Shown piece by piece: positions 23,501-37,074 of a DNA stretch of 64,000 nucleotides (its first letter is position 1; each line of letters opens with the position of its first letter). Source of the stretch: Drosophila pseudoobscura (taxonomy: Eukaryota > Arthropoda > Insecta > Diptera > Drosophilidae); contig NC_046679.1 of the NCBI RefSeq assembly GCF_009870125.1, positions 11,284,001-11,348,000 on the forward strand. The letters run 5' to 3'. The translations under genes were made by a program, and so were the position numbers. Under the pieces are notes generated by a model. The model searched no databases. It had not been told where the DNA came from and saw only the letters and a list, made by a program, of their open reading frames with translations.

Positions 23501-26500
23501 TATTTTGTCATCCATCAGAAATAACTTTCAACGCACGCCAATTCCAGTGCTCAGCCATTCGTGGATGGATGTTTGTTTCTTTCCTGCCCCTCGGACCTCA
23601 TCTTTGTTGCTTTTCTCCTTCTGCGAGGGCATCGCATCGCATCGCAACTAATGATTCTAATGGCTGCTCTGCGAACTTCATTAATTGTCTTATAAATATG
23701 CTGAATTAATTAATTTAAAGTGCCATTAATTACGTTTTAATAACGCATCCGAAAACAAAGAAAGTAATAAATCTGGACAGTTATATGAAATTACTAGAAA
23801 TACTTGTGGCTCGAAGAAATAGTAAATCGAATTGAGAAAGTTGAGCTGAGAAAATGCTAATACCAAATGAATTCTTCTGCTCATAAATGTTGCTAATGGA
23901 AGAAATAAATTGATATTTATGGCGGTGTTTATGAGCTGCCAAGAATATCTTAAAATTTAAAAAACCCTGACCGGAGATGACTCCGCACATCCCAAGGAGA
24001 GATGGTCCCGAACGACAGGGAGTTTTCCTGCAGAAAGGAATTTGGCACAATCCTTTATTGATTTCCTTTACATGTTAGCTCTTCTTTTAGTTTTCCTGCT
24101 CTCTTCTATAAATTTCTCAACTAAATGAGAAATTTCCCATTACTCTGTTGGATCATTAGAGAAATTTTCTGGTCTTGATGTCGGGAATGCCTAGCTAAAG
24201 AGCGATAATAATTATAGTATAAATGGCAAACCATAAATATATGTAATTCCTTGACAAACGGAACGATCTGCCATGGTTCTTAAGAACAAAAAACACACAA
24301 TGAGCAGACCAGGCCCCTAGTCAAGCCACTAATCTTGGGGAACTTTTAATTGCCTGGACTGTGTCTGAGTCTGGTTGGCTGTTGCCGTTACGCCCCCATC
24401 TGTGGTATCTGCTGGTTGTTGGATGCAATTCGTCTACGTCAGACGCGGCACTAAAAATAAAATGCCTCCGGGCTCGATTCAGATCTGTTTGGCTGTGCTT
24501 TGGTTCTGCGTTCTGTGTGCTGCGGCATCCAGTGGAGATTTTATTTAAGAGTGATGATGCGCTTTGAGTTAAAGTGACCAAGACACGCATCATTTTATGC
24601 GACTTTGGGTTAATTAAGCGCCCGGCCCAGCCCGGCCCGGGCCGGCCAGGTGTTGCCAGCCAACCGGGAAGACACTTGGACGCGGTCCGCCGACCCAGTT
24701 TCCACTGTGGAACAAAAGCCATGCCACGAAATGGGTTCACTTAAGGCACGACGCCCAACTCGTAAACGTGTCTGTCAGTTTAAGCCCGACAAATGGTTGC
24801 TTTCTGGCAAAGATATCTATCTATACATACATATGTGTGTGGGGGAGGTGGACAAATGTTGTCAAGCCTGGGCGAGAAATTTGCAAATAGATTCGCGACA
24901 GTTAACGGAAGAGCACTGCAGAGCTGTTAACCGAAAAACAAAGCGAGATTCTATAAGCATTTGTATCTGCCCGCTGAGCGTGGGTCAAACAACAGTCACT
25001 CGGAGTCAATGTTCGTTGAGATACAAATGTATCTACGAGTATTCGAGTGTGTACTCGCATCGCATCGCATCGCAGAGAGCGAGCAAGCGAGCGAGTGAGC
25101 GCGTGAGCGTCTCTGCTAGCCCGGTTCTAATTAGCCATGCCAGGCACAGTCTGGTATTTGCTTTGTGCACAGGCAAAAATGTCAGCTGTGCCTGGAACTA
25201 TGCCTCTGCCACAGCACCTTCGCCGGTGTCCGGACCTTCTCCAGACCCTCTCCAGGCCCGGCCGTCCGGCTGGCTCTTCGGTTGATGGCTGAAGTCGAAA
25301 CATACAAATTAGAGCAGATACAAACGAATGCCTCGCACAAATAACAAATTGCTTGGCGCATGGTAACAAAAGTACCGTTACACTTGAACTTGTTTTTGCC
25401 ATGGCCAGAACCCGATAGAGAGAGGAGGGGTAGAGGGGAAGCGGGGCAGAGAACACTGTTCATAGTTATAGGGTTTTTATTTTGGGTCTGGATTCGATTT
25501 TTACGACTGTTTGAAAGTTTTTTGTTTCGACTGGGTGAAAAGTGAATGGCAACCAAAGAGCCAAAACTATTTTCGGTCTCCCCTCTTTCTGAGGCGTGAG
25601 CAAATTGTCAAAAACCCATACAATGCAGCAGGGGGAGGCAGGACGGGCGGTGTCCACGGGTACTCGATATTTCCAGGCAACTAACGCGATTATTATGAAA
25701 TTAATGCAATTGGCCTTGACAGCCGCATAAATGCGAGGTGCTGCCGTTGGGCATGAATTTTTAACGCGACTGCGTGCGTAAAAATCATGTCAATAGGAAA
25801 GCCATTAATAATTGAGGCGTGAGCCGAGCCAAGCCAAGCCAAGCCGGACGGGGTCCCCCGGCTGTGTGGGGGTGCCTTGTCCGGCATGTGTTTGGCCAAT
25901 TAGCGGCTGTCAAATGTTGTTGACTCTTGTCTTGTCTTGTCTTGTTTGTGTGTCTCCTCCCGTCTTGCCCGGCCAAAACAGTGTGACCCTGGCATTGAAG
26001 ACGCGCCCGTCTCGGTCCCGGTCTCGGAGCGGCCTATCAAACCGTTTGACAGCTGCACTTGAAACGGATTTGATGAGGAGAGGCACTTGAGAATACACCT
26101 TATACACAGATGACGGATCAGATGTTGAGTGCATTTCGCCTGCAGTTTCCTTAAGCCTTTAATGAGACAGTCCCCGACGAGACATCGAAAGGAGCTCAGC
26201 GGAGGAGCCGGCGACCCGAACATGTCCATTAGGCGGCGGCTCGTCCGCCTGCCATCCGATGCGGACATTGAACCTTGAAATAGACCCCAACCAGTGGGAG
26301 AGATGGCGAAGAAAATACAAAAAGCTGGCAGAACTCATGCGAAACAAACGAAAATAAGTTAGAAATGAAAACTGGTTTGGTTTTAGCCAAGTTAGAACCT
26401 TAAATCAGCCTGAAAACAAAACCCAAGCAAAACAAAAGACAAAACTCTTACTCATATTAATAATAAAGTAGCTATAAAAGAAATATAAAAATTTCCTACA

Positions 26501-29500
26501 TTAGATCGGGCCATAGAGAACCTTGAATGCGCTGCTAATGATACTATGGAATCCACTATGGGAAATGGAATAAGTTCGGAATGAAATCTAACTTAAAGTT
26601 AGAAGTCCCCTCTATCTAGACAGCTATTAGCGGACCCAATAAGATCTAAGATTAGATATTTAGAATTCCAAAGGCCTGCACGTGTTGTCCGATCGTATCT
26701 TTGGCAGAATGCTTAAACACACTTATCATTCGAAAGAGATTTATGATCCAATTAAGCTAAAGAACTCATCTTCACAGCCTTGCGTGGCATTGATATTCTA
26801 ATTCAGTGATTTGCCATGCCCTTCCTTCAACCCGAGCACTCTCAAACACAGACTCCTTCCGGATCTAGTGCCTTTCGAGTGGCGTGTAATCATTTTGTGA
26901 ATCACTAAAGCGGATTCGGATTCTGGCAAACGGAAATATCTGTCGGAAAGCGCCTTAACCTCTAGGTACCAGCACCGGCCCGCCAATCGGGCGGGAAGCT
27001 TGAGTGAAGTTGGCCACGCTAAGACCGCGCTTGCATAATCGCATACAATTCTGAGGCCGGCCGCCGATGCCAAAGAAGATTTCGTAGATTGCCAATAATC
27101 GCATACATGGGTATAGAAAATATGGTTTCGACTAATTGTCTGAGTGAGTGAAGTCGTGCGATCGCTGGCTGGCTGGCTGGCTGGCGGGCTCGGGTTCTCT
27201 GGCAACTTCAGATGATTATCATCGCTAAGACCAGGCTGGAGCTGCTCGAAGATCGACCTGGTCTGAGGCCGGAGGTAGCCTTGAATCGTTTTGCAGAAGG
27301 CAAAAGCAATACCGATAGAAATAGAAATAGCAATAGCCATAACAACAGAAAATCGTCAAATTCAATTAAACTTAAATACTTGTCGAAGCAATTTGCCGCA
27401 CAACGTTTTTAAACACATTTCAGACTCATATTTGTTTTGCATTGAGCCAGGTTTATTTGTTCGCGATGTTCGATGTTCGATGGCCGATGGTCGCTGGTCG
27501 TTGGTCGCTGGCCGATTGCCGAGTCGAAGCGCTGCTAATTGCTTCCCGCGAATCGGCCATGTAATGATGATGTTTAGCCAATGGCCTACGGCTACGGCCC
27601 AGACTAGCCCAGGCCAGACCACGGCGATGATCAAGGCGGAAGCCGGAAGTGCAGTGGATACACACACCCAGGCCTGGCCACTGGTGCTACTACTGCCCCT
27701 GCTCTGGCCCTGCCCCTGCCCCTTCCAGTACACCCACATGGCGACACTTCGAGGGAGACAAACGGTACCCACGGCGTGTGGTACGAGCGACATTCGCGCA
27801 CGCGCAGCTCTAACAAATTTACGAGACTGTGGCAAATGGGCGACAAATTATGCCAAATGAAAAGAGGCGTGACTGCTGTGGCATTTATGCTCGTTTTGGC
27901 CCGCCTGCAAAATGCGCCGAAAGCCGTAAAAACAAAGGCAAATGTAAATGTAAAAAAAAAGCGGTAGAACGGTAGTAGATAGAGCTCCAACGGTAGTAAG
28001 ACTGTACGAGATCGGCAGTCCGGTGGCAGTCGGAGTCGAAGGCGTTCCACGTACGAGGTGGGTGTTGGCCCCGTATGAGGTGTGAGAGGCATGAGAGGTG
28101 TGAGAGGAGGCGTTCGGGTTAGTTGATTTATTCGCGCGTTTTGGTGGCGTTTCTAATGCGACAATTACAGCGGGCAGTCGCCAGATTCTAGGCACTCTCG
28201 CCTGATTTATGGCCTAGACGGGGGAATTTCACAAAGCTATTTGGCATTTGGCACACAAATGGCTCACGCAGACGCCCAAATGACAACGACGCCCCAAATA
28301 GGTAAAAGTTTTTGATTAGAACGCTCCCGGGCGGGTTCCACTCTCCATCTCGGGCCTTCGGGCTGGTTTGCTGAGTAAATATGTCAGAGTCGTCGTAACC
28401 CCCCGTTGAAGTCTTTGAGTAATTGAGCGTTAAGGCTGCCCGGCTACTGGGCTGGAGACGGGATGTGGGATATGGGATGGGACCTGGAACAGGTAGAGAT
28501 AGAAATAGAGAGACCTGCGGCACTTTTGATTCATTTGGCCTGTCGAAACTGATGCAAATTTGTGCGCCTGGCGGCACAGAGAACCCCCATATGTTTGCTT
28601 TACGGTTCATTCATGAGATCTGTCTTTTAGTGTTATGTAAACACTCCAGAAGAAGCCGCAGCAGCCACAACAACAGCAGTAGATTCATATTCGTACAGCA
28701 TTTTCTAAATGTAAAATCAAAATTTATGCAAATTTCGAACACAGGCAAACAGAACCGAACAGATCTGCCGAACAGCGTCGAACAAGAACCGAAATAGGGG
28801 GAAAAACAAGACAAGACACAAAAATCTGTAAATATATTTACAGTTAGAGGCGTTATCGCAAGAGTCGAGTGTTCTGGATGGGATTGGGAAAGTGGCCAGC
28901 TCCCAGGCCCAGGCCCAAGCCCAAGCCCAGAGACCCGGCCATCAGAGATCTCTCTCGCATTGCCAAAAAGTTCAGTGAACCCGATTGAAAGATGCTTAGC
29001 GGTCACTCTCATTAAGGAAACATAACTCTAATTCTGCCATGGACCGTCCTCCCCAGAGTGTCTCTTTAATTATAATTTTAGTGCTGAGAACTCTTCCGTC
29101 CCATCCCGTTTCGTACCGCCACTCCCCAATCTCCAGTTGTTACGTGAATGGAGGGTCTTGGCAGTGGCCCTCTCACCCTCTCGTAGCACGATCTATCCCT
29201 AAGTCTGGGTCGTTCGTCGCGGTCAACGTGCGTTGTCGTGGTTTTATCTAATCATCTGCAAGAGGCACCGCAGACGCAGACGCAGACCCAACTCGTATAA
29301 AATTTATGAATAATCAGCTTAATTTAGAACCTCAGTCCCCGTCCCAGTCCAAGTCCCGGTCGCAGTGCCAGTGCCAGTACCAGACCCAGTCCCAGTCCGA
29401 GCTCCGCTTCTGTTTATTGTTTTATTCAACCCAAAATGAAGTAGCGGCAGTTAAACTCAAGTCAAGTGTTCTGTTCTATTCTATTCTATTCCGTTCTAAT

Positions 29501-31880
29501 CCGTTCTGTTCTGTTCATTTCTTTCCTTTCCTTCATTATCATTTCATTTCCCTTCTTTCGGGGCATAGGCATAGACACAGGGCGGTGTACCCATAATGGC
29601 TGCTACTTTGATATTAAAATAAATCACCGACTAAACTGGGGACAATAAATCTCGGTGATCGTGCCTTGAAGCTCCTCGGATTGGGATAGTCCCAGTGACT
29701 AACGCCTGTTTTGGGCTTAAAATTTAAATGAATGAAAGCCTTTTGGTGGTTCTTTTATGACGCAGAGGAAGAAGAGATCTACATCCTTGAAGAGGCTGCC
29801 TCCATTCGTCTTTGAATCGTTCGCAAGAATCATTTCTGATTGCTCATCGTTACTATTCCACTTAACCCATAGAATTGGCATTTCCTGTAACCATCATTAA
29901 CAGCCACTCAGCATCTGATTAGTTTACTCGACTTCAGTTTAGTTCATCCGACATCGAGTCACTTCCATCCGCTGCCCTGCCCTCCCCCCAGTTTTATGGG
30001 TCCTGGACCCGTACGCATCGACGATGGAGGAGCCGGTCTATGACCACGCCATACCATACCATTTCGGGTTTTTTGCCAATTCCCAGAAGGGCATTACAGG
30101 CCCCCATACGGGTAATAAGAAGTGAGGAATTGCCGCTGGCTGCATTTTTAAGACACTTAAAAGGTTTTTGTTTCCTCTGCCACATTTTCATTGCATCAAT
30201 AAAAAAGTCAACGCTGCTGCGTTCATTTGGTCTTTAATGAGCGGCGGGGGGCGGTGGTGGTGGAAAGTTCTTGGGCCCAGAACCCACTGCCAAAGATTGA
30301 CAATGGAAATGAGGTACTATGTGGAAGTGGCTGCCAGAAGATGGGTTTATTTATAGCATCTCCTAAGCGTTGCCATTAAAATCTCGTGGCCAGTTGCCCC
30401 CTGATTAACTCTGGAGGTTCGTTTAGGGTTGGGGATGGGTTGCAGCGGCCCAATGCCAATTAATTGGTTGCTGTTGCCGTTGCCGTTGCCTCTGCCGTTG
30501 CTGTTGCTGTCTTTGGCCAAATGCTGTGCCTGATGCAGCTGCAGTCTGGTGTCTGGGTGCCTTGATGAGAGGCGCCAAAGCGCCAACACCCCATGCCATG
30601 GACCCAGCTTCACGTACTCAGCATTCCTGTCAGAGTTCTAGCCCGCTCCGCTCCGCTCCGATCTGATCCCTGCCCGGCTAGTGAGCTGTACTAATTAATA
30701 ATAATAAAACAAAAATATCTACAAACCCCAAGCAGGAAGACGGCGCTCAGGTTCTGGCTCAGACTGGGACTCAGGCTCCGGCTCAGATTCATGTTTCCAG
30801 CCAAAACCTATCTAAGCCGAAACGAGAAAAGAATCCCAGCTTCTGCAGGCCGAAGCCATTGATACACTTGCCTCATGTTAGCTATGGGATATAAATATCA
30901 GTCATATCAGTCGGCGGAGTACCTTAAGGTAATCGTAGTGCCCTCTGAGAGGGTACAACGAGAGGAGACCAGTCGCCTGCCGTTTATTTTTAGACAATAA
31001 ACCGCAGATGCAGCCAACAGAAAACGGCCAACAGGCAACAGGCAACAGCGAACGACTAATGGTAATGAGCTGCAAGCTATTTACAGTTGGGCCACGGCCT
31101 TGCAGCATGCCACCCACCCCTCCTCTGGGGGCAGCCATATATTTATGGGCCAACATCAATCTGACTTAATGCCTGTTGCGGCTTGATTAGCATGTCGATG
31201 AGCTTGAGGAAGCCATCGCATTGCCGAGATGGAGTTGCCGTAGTAGGAGGTGCAGCAGGTGGATGGATGGATGACTAGATGGTTAGACGGATGACTAGAG
31301 AGGGTTGACTGAGTGATGGGTGAGCATAGAAACACAGAGACAGAGAGGTGGGTACGAGTACGTACAACCCCCAAAAGAGTCGTTGAATGGCCTTCAACGT
31401 CCTTGGCTGTACATTTATTGAACTTGTGTATAATTATAATATATTTGCCTATTATCGAGTCTCGATTTTAGTTGTTGTTTCTGCCTTTATGGCTCACGTT
31501 TTGTGCTCGCCAAATATTATAATTTATGTGAATATTGCGATTCGAATCTCTAGCCCCTAGATAGACTCGTCTCCGTCTGCTTCTCCATACTCGTACCAGT
31601 GTCGTATCTCCCCCTGTCTATCGCCCTCCGAGCCATGTCTATTAGAAAACAATTTGTATTGTCTAAGAGTTAATCATTCATAGCGTCATCGATTTATTTT
31701 TAAAAAACGTTATTAACGCCTTAGCATATTATTTCATTTATTATGTAAAAATGCGTTTTATCGGAATATCAATTGTTTTTTTTTATGCTTTAGCACCTTC
31801 CCCTCAAAGGGAAACGGCTTCCTACGATTTTTACAACGTATCGCAGTTGCTGTGATCAAACTGTGCTGGAAATCGCAACA
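20530..31880. other. Gene-poor stretch without supported genes
   Basis: Unique-looking non-coding sequence with short repeats at 21,875-21,896 (CCAGT), 25,054-25,110 (GCATC then GAGCGAGC units), 27,164-27,189 (GGCT), 29,328-29,408 (CAGTCC/CCAGTC type) and 29,467-29,518 (TTCTGTTCTA units). ORFs of 100-210 codons here lack an ATG start, lack domains, or lie opposite equally long ORFs, so none is called. Confidence 0.5.
29467..29518. repeat. (TTCTA/TTCTG)n pentamer array
   Basis: A degenerate pentamer array of TTCTA, TTCTG and TTCCG units in a T-rich context. Confidence 0.75.
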
Positions 31881-31914
31881 GAAATCACGCCATAAGTCGA
31901 ATACACGTTTGAGT

Positions 31915-32156
31915 GGCGATTAAAAACGCGCCCGAAGAGGTATGGCAAGTGCCTCTATGGCGTTTAAAAACGCGCTGTAAGCCCTCCATGACGCATTGGA
32001 TAAATCGCTGTGGCGATAAAAAGCGCACTCTTCCGTGGAATTCATAAGACAAAAAGACTGGCTGAATGCGTTTTAAAACGCACTGCAAGTCGCAGTGTCG
32101 TTGGAAAGCGCGACTTTAGTCGTGTAGGACTCGTCGCTGTGGCGTTTTAAAACGCC
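31915..32156. repeat. Cluster of five GGCGTTTTAAAACGCC-like palindromes
   Basis: Five related near-palindromes start at 31,915, 31,959, 32,012, 32,067 and 32,141, spaced 44 to 74 bases apart. The last, GGCGTTTTAAAACGCC, is a perfect 16-base palindrome. The fourth (GCGTTTTAAAACGC) is also perfect and the others are degenerate. CGCTGTGGCG leads into the third and fifth copies. I do not recognise the family. It could be a decayed satellite or element end, or a cluster of protein-binding sites. Confidence 0.6.
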
Positions 32157-34735
32157 AATGCCCTACTGCCGCACTTGGAAATGTTGGTCAAACCTCAAAG
32201 GCAAAGATCGCCCCAAGACACATGAGATAGACAAATCAACATGCAAAACAATGCAATATTGGGAAGAAATACCCAAAAGACAGAGATCTTTTTGGAGGAG
32301 AGCTGGAAGGAGGCTTGAGAAGCACTCTTTGGCGATTCTGTGCGATTCCGGCGAAGACAAACGAAATCAAAAAGTCATCATTCGCCACGAGAAACCGAAT
32401 CTCAGAATCTGAATCTCTGGCGAATCGAAATCCGCAAGTGTGAGTGTGCCTAATGAGTATTCAATTGATGCAGAAAGCCCAGCAAAGAGCAGAGCAGCCA
32501 GAAGCGGCCATAAATGGCTATTTGAAAGACGTTACAGTTCGATCGATCGAGCGAGCGCCAGATTCGAGATTCGATTAGGAGGAGAAGTAGGGTGAAAAGG
32601 CGCTGGAGAATCGATGAACGAAGAACTGCGGGCACTTCAGACGAGCCGGGCCGGCCCAGTACGCGAGGTGCGAGATGGGTACGCGATGTAGAAGTGGGCT
32701 GACTCCAAAGATAGGAAAGAAGCTGCAGAGCCAGAGCCAGAGCCGGAGCCAGAGCCAGAGAAAAACAAAAAAATTAGAAAGAAGTGCGCCTTGGGAATCG
32801 GGGTCAATAGGAAATGAAAAGTGAAATTTGTACGCTTAAAGCTCTCTGCCACGGTTTCCAGCTTTTGTTGTGTACTCTACAATATATCGTATGTAGTCGT
32901 ATGTTTTTTGATTTTTTGTGATCTTTTTTCCAAAGGAACTTGCAATTTAAATATCATTAAATTCTGGGTTAAGCCTTTGTGCCGGCCACTTGAAAATTGC
33001 CACCGTATAATCAGTTTTTGACAACCGACAGGGGCCAAGCATCAGCCGCAGGCCAAATTGGCAACGACTCTTGGCCATTTCACTGTCTTCGAGTGGTCGG
33101 TCATGGGCGAGATGGCGACACTCTGTCCATCGAGTGGGAATGGATGTTTAATCAGCGAATCATTCAGCGATCAACCAGAAAGAGGGAGGCACACGTGAAA
33201 GAAGGAATTGAATGGATGAATGGATGAATGGACGGGTGCCCAGCCGGCTGGGCTATACAAATTAATACCTATTAATTATGCATGTTACTTGTAATTGCAA
33301 AAACAGAAAAGAGCATAAATAAATCTATAAACTTGCCAAATGGTTGTCAATTGCCAGGCGATATAATCAATTAGCACGACTTATGCTGCACTTGGCAACT
33401 GCCACAAGGCAGCCCCAGCGTCTGCCCTGCCCCCGCCTCTTCGACTCTACATGATCTCCACAGATCCATGTCCGAGTGGTATGGCAAGTACTTGTATTAG
33501 CCTCTAGTGTGACTCATGCGCAGCAGAGTTCGTGCCAAACGAGACCTTCTGCATATTGAAATCTGGTGAACAAACAAAATACTACACAGGTATTTTATAT
33601 GAATAAAAAAAACCCTAACTCAAACGGCAGTAAAATTTAATTTCGCCGCAATTAAAAGGGCGCGTAGCTCTGGCTCGATGGGTCTCTTCTCTGGGGAGCA
33701 CTTCTGGCCGTAAAGCAAGCTGAAAATAACGAGCTAATAAAAGCAGTGTACGAGTATGTACACATAGCGGCCAGGCCACCACAGGTGTCTGCCTTGAGGG
33801 CTGTGGGGGAACGGAACCTCATCGCTGACTGATGACGCGACGACAACAGCTAGAGTGTTCCTATCAAACAATTGAGTATTAATTTTAATAAATAATCACC
33901 GAGAACGGAAAAAAATAAATAAAATAAAATTATCACTGATTTGTTGTTGCGGTTTTTGCATTGGCCGACCGACGGATGACTGCGGGAGGTTATCAACACA
34001 ATGCCTTGAGTCATCTCCCGCCCCGAATAGAACATGGAACACGCTTAAAAACGTATTATGGAAGACGGAAATGAATGCCAGGAGAGAAAAAAAAAAATAC
34101 AAATGGTATATTGTATATTGTATAGATGGTATTCATATACGAAATACGCAAATAGTGAAAAAAAATGCCATGCATGGAGGTGAGCAGATGCCAAAGAATA
34201 AATTAAATTTGCGTATGGGCCCAGAAGAATCCCAAATCTCATATCTCGAGTCTAGGCAGAATAATCTCTTCGTGTTAGTGTTTAAATTTAAACCCTGAGC
34301 TCAGACCCACTGGCATGCGGCTTACTACCTCGTATCCGGAGATGGTGGAGAGCTGCGAAAGGTGTTATCAGCAGAGGCCGTGTTTACTTTCCAGTGGCAG
34401 AAGCTTCTGGACTGGGCTGGACTGGGCTGGCCTGGACTGGACCGATCTCCGGCGAACCAAAGCTGGTCTGAAATTACCCCGTCGAGACTGTAAAAACCTA
34501 AGCTAACGCCAACAGAATTGTTAAATACAATTTTTGGCAAACAGAAACATTTGCTGGGCAGCCGAAAAAGATGATAAATGATGCGCGTGTGCAATTCCCC
34601 CGAACAAATAGTTTCGCTTTTGTTGTTTCTCGTGTTTTAATAAAGCTTAACTAATTGAACATCTAACCAGACACACAAACACACACACACACCCTTATGT
34701 GTACCCTTAGTACGTGCGTGTCTTGGTGTAATATA
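32157..34735. other. Non-coding stretch next to the transporter gene
   Basis: Contains a CAGAGC array (32,727-32,760) and a GGACTGGGCT array (34,408-34,441). The ATG ORF at 32,158-32,412 (84 codons) has no recognisable domain and begins inside the palindrome cluster. Otherwise nothing is seen before the 3' untranslated region of the transporter. Confidence 0.45.
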
Positions 34736-34740
34736 ATTAA

Positions 34741-34746
34741 TTTATT
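34741..34746 (-). terminator. Poly(A) signal of the amino acid transporter
   Basis: AATAAA on the minus strand about 155 bases past the transporter stop codon. It would end a short 3' untranslated region. Confidence 0.5.
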
Positions 34747-34899
34747 AAATTTGTAGTTTGTGTTATACAAAACACCTCTAAAATGCTGCATTAAATTCAA
34801 AGATGGCTGAGGTTTTTGAACCCATCGAAGGACAGGACAATGGAACTTGACTGAGTAAATTGGCCAAGAGATTGGCAACAGAGGGAATCCCAGTCGAGT

Positions 34900-36719
34900 C
34901 TATGGCCTGGTCAGATTACTCAGGCACGGCGAGTTGTTGGTGAAGAGACTGGGCAGGCTGAACAGATTGAGGTAGGTGGACAGAAAGGTGGCCAGTATTC
35001 CGAAGAGCAGCACGCCCATGGTGCAGGAGACATCGCAATCGAGGCGGTGCAGGAGCCGCACCAGACGTAGCCAGCAGCCGCGCGGGGAGTTGGGCTTGGC
35101 GGCCACCAGTAGCGGCTCCATCTCGAGCTCAACCGGATCGTAGTTGAGATCCAGCGGCAGGCTGCCGTAGCTGGCTTCGGCGGCGATCCGCTGGTGGACG
35201 CGCTCCATCCGGCGAATGCGGCGGTACAGCAGTGGCGGGAGAATGAACACCAGGGGCCCTGTTATGGTGCCACCCACCACATCCATGAGGGCATCAAAGC
35301 TCGGCACAAACTCCGCCACAAGCACCTCCAGAGCCAGCACAGTAGAGCGTATGGCCATGCGCTTGAGCGAGAGGCCTGAAAGGTGGACGCAAGCAGGTCA
35401 GTGTAGAGCAGTTCTTGAGGCAATGGGGAATCTTACTCTCAGGCAGCTTGAAGTAGTTTTCGATCTGCAGGAACATGGCAGAGCTGGCCACCGTCACGGA
35501 GAAGCACAGCTGCAGGGACATGAGGATCAGCATCACGTAGAAGGGCACGCTCGTGGGCAGCGACTGCAGCAGGTTGCTCGCTATCATCGACCCAAACTTG
35601 TAGGCGGCAATGATGGACCCAAAGATGGCCACGCTGCAGGTAACTAAGAGTGGGTATCCAACCTCCATTAGTGACCATTCGACTGTAGTGGGATTTACTT
35701 ACTGGCAATTCCAATCGTTGCCGCCCAGGAGACCTGGGACTTGCGCTTCATGTCGATCTGGAGCGTCAGCAGGACCGGATGGATGTCAAACTGGAAGGCC
35801 AGAATGCTGTAGCTGCTGAGCACGGTCAAGAATCCGGGTAGCTCTATGGAGAGTATAAGCCACTAGGCCGGAATAAAGCTGTTTTCATTTTACCCACCCA
35901 TGGATATGCCCTCGAAGGGTGTGCCAATGGCAGGAGCAGCAAAGAGACAGAACCAGAGCAGCGCCACAATAAGGATCATCACACAGACGGCTATGATGGC
36001 GAGGCCCCTGCATAGAACGTGGAATGGAATGAAGAATACTGCATCGGAGCACCAGAATATCCTCTCTCTCACCTCATATGCTTTGGACTCCCCAGCCACA
36101 TGAGCGGGCAGATGACCAGACCCACAATGATGGCCCAGTAGCAGTAAGAGAAGTTATAGTGGCCGGCGCTCATGCGCAGGACGACAGCCTCCAGGTTCTC
36201 GGCGGCCATCACCACACTGGGCACGGCCATGGCAAAGATGCTGAGATCCAGGAGCACGGAGACCAGCAGACTCACATACGGGCCGTAGGCCAGCTCCGCT
36301 AGGGCGGCGTACGGATAGTTGCGCTTCTGCAGGATCGAGGGATCCAGGTGCTCGGCCATGGTCCAGCATTGGGACAGCAGAAAGGATGTGTAGATCTGCA
36401 GAAAGATGATGGACAGCACCAGCAGAATGCCAAAGTATCCCAGTTCCACCAGCATTGCGGGGAGCGTGACGAACGGAAAGATGCCGAACAGGTCCACCAC
36501 ATAGAGGATGGCAATGAAGAGCGACAGGTTCTCCGGCTCATCCTCGTAGGCGCGGAAATGGGGCAGGGCACTGAAGCGGGAGCGCGACAGGAACGGCAGC
36601 TGGTCGTGCTGGTGCGAGGGCATCAGCTGCACGGACGCGCGTCTCTTGGGCAGGGCAAAGGATGGGGCGCGCGAGGGACGTGGCGCTGGTTTGACATTTT
36701 TCCGACGGAAGAAGAACAT
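34900..36719 (-). CDS. CG13646: Amino acid transporter of the AAAP (SLC32/36/38) family
   Basis: Five coding exons: 36719-36073, 36007-35898, 35843-35703, 35643-35437 and 35375-34900. They join in frame to 526 codons, a usual size for this family. About 65 hydrophilic residues at the N terminus, rich in Arg and Pro, precede a core of roughly ten or eleven hydrophobic helices. The first is the stretch beginning SLFIAILYVVDLFGIFPFV. The segment after the third splice (FQFDIHPVLLTLQIDMKRK) matches the conserved AAAP pattern in which a helix is followed by a charged loop ahead of the next membrane segment. It should sit in a membrane and move amino acids, probably with protons. The substrate cannot be read from sequence. 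Position directly downstream of Nmnat on the same strand suggests it is the orthologue of fly CG13646; I recall that name rather than having checked it. A minus-strand acceptor just before the ATG suggests an upstream untranslated exon. Confidence 0.85.
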
Positions 36720-36993
36720 TCGCTTGGACTCGAACTCGGAACTAGACGCTGCAACACGAAAAACTCAACTGTGGCCCCGTCTAAGACGCACTCTGCAGTA
36801 CTGGCAACAAGTTCTGTCGTTTGTCATCCGATACCCAATGCACAGGGAAGCCCTTGCACTGCAATGTTAAAGCACGTCGACTCTGACGCTGTCTCTGGTC
36901 AATAGCAAAGTTCAATGCCTTCGCTCCAGCTCGTTGGACGGCGGATGACCCACAAAATGGAGAAGAAATCAATTTATCCATGTGATTAAAGTG

Positions 36994-36999
36994 TTTATT
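36994..36999 (-). terminator. Poly(A) signal of the long Nmnat isoform
   Basis: AATAAA on the minus strand, about 75 bases past the stop codon of the long Nmnat form at 37,075. Confidence 0.5.
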
Positions 37000-37074
37000 T
37001 TTACATGCACATATCAACAATAGCTTAACCTTCCTCCATTCCTGTATCTAACCGTGAAATTGTCTTCATCCAGC

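Noticed and set aside
24650-25285. 211-codon plus-strand ORF
   Set aside because: It starts with a non-ATG codon, its later part is encoded by GAGC repeats, and no domain is visible.
32158-32412. 84-codon ORF with a true ATG, rich in Lys and Arg
   Set aside because: It starts at the edge of the palindrome cluster and has no promoter, no intron and no recognised domain. The length is within chance expectation.
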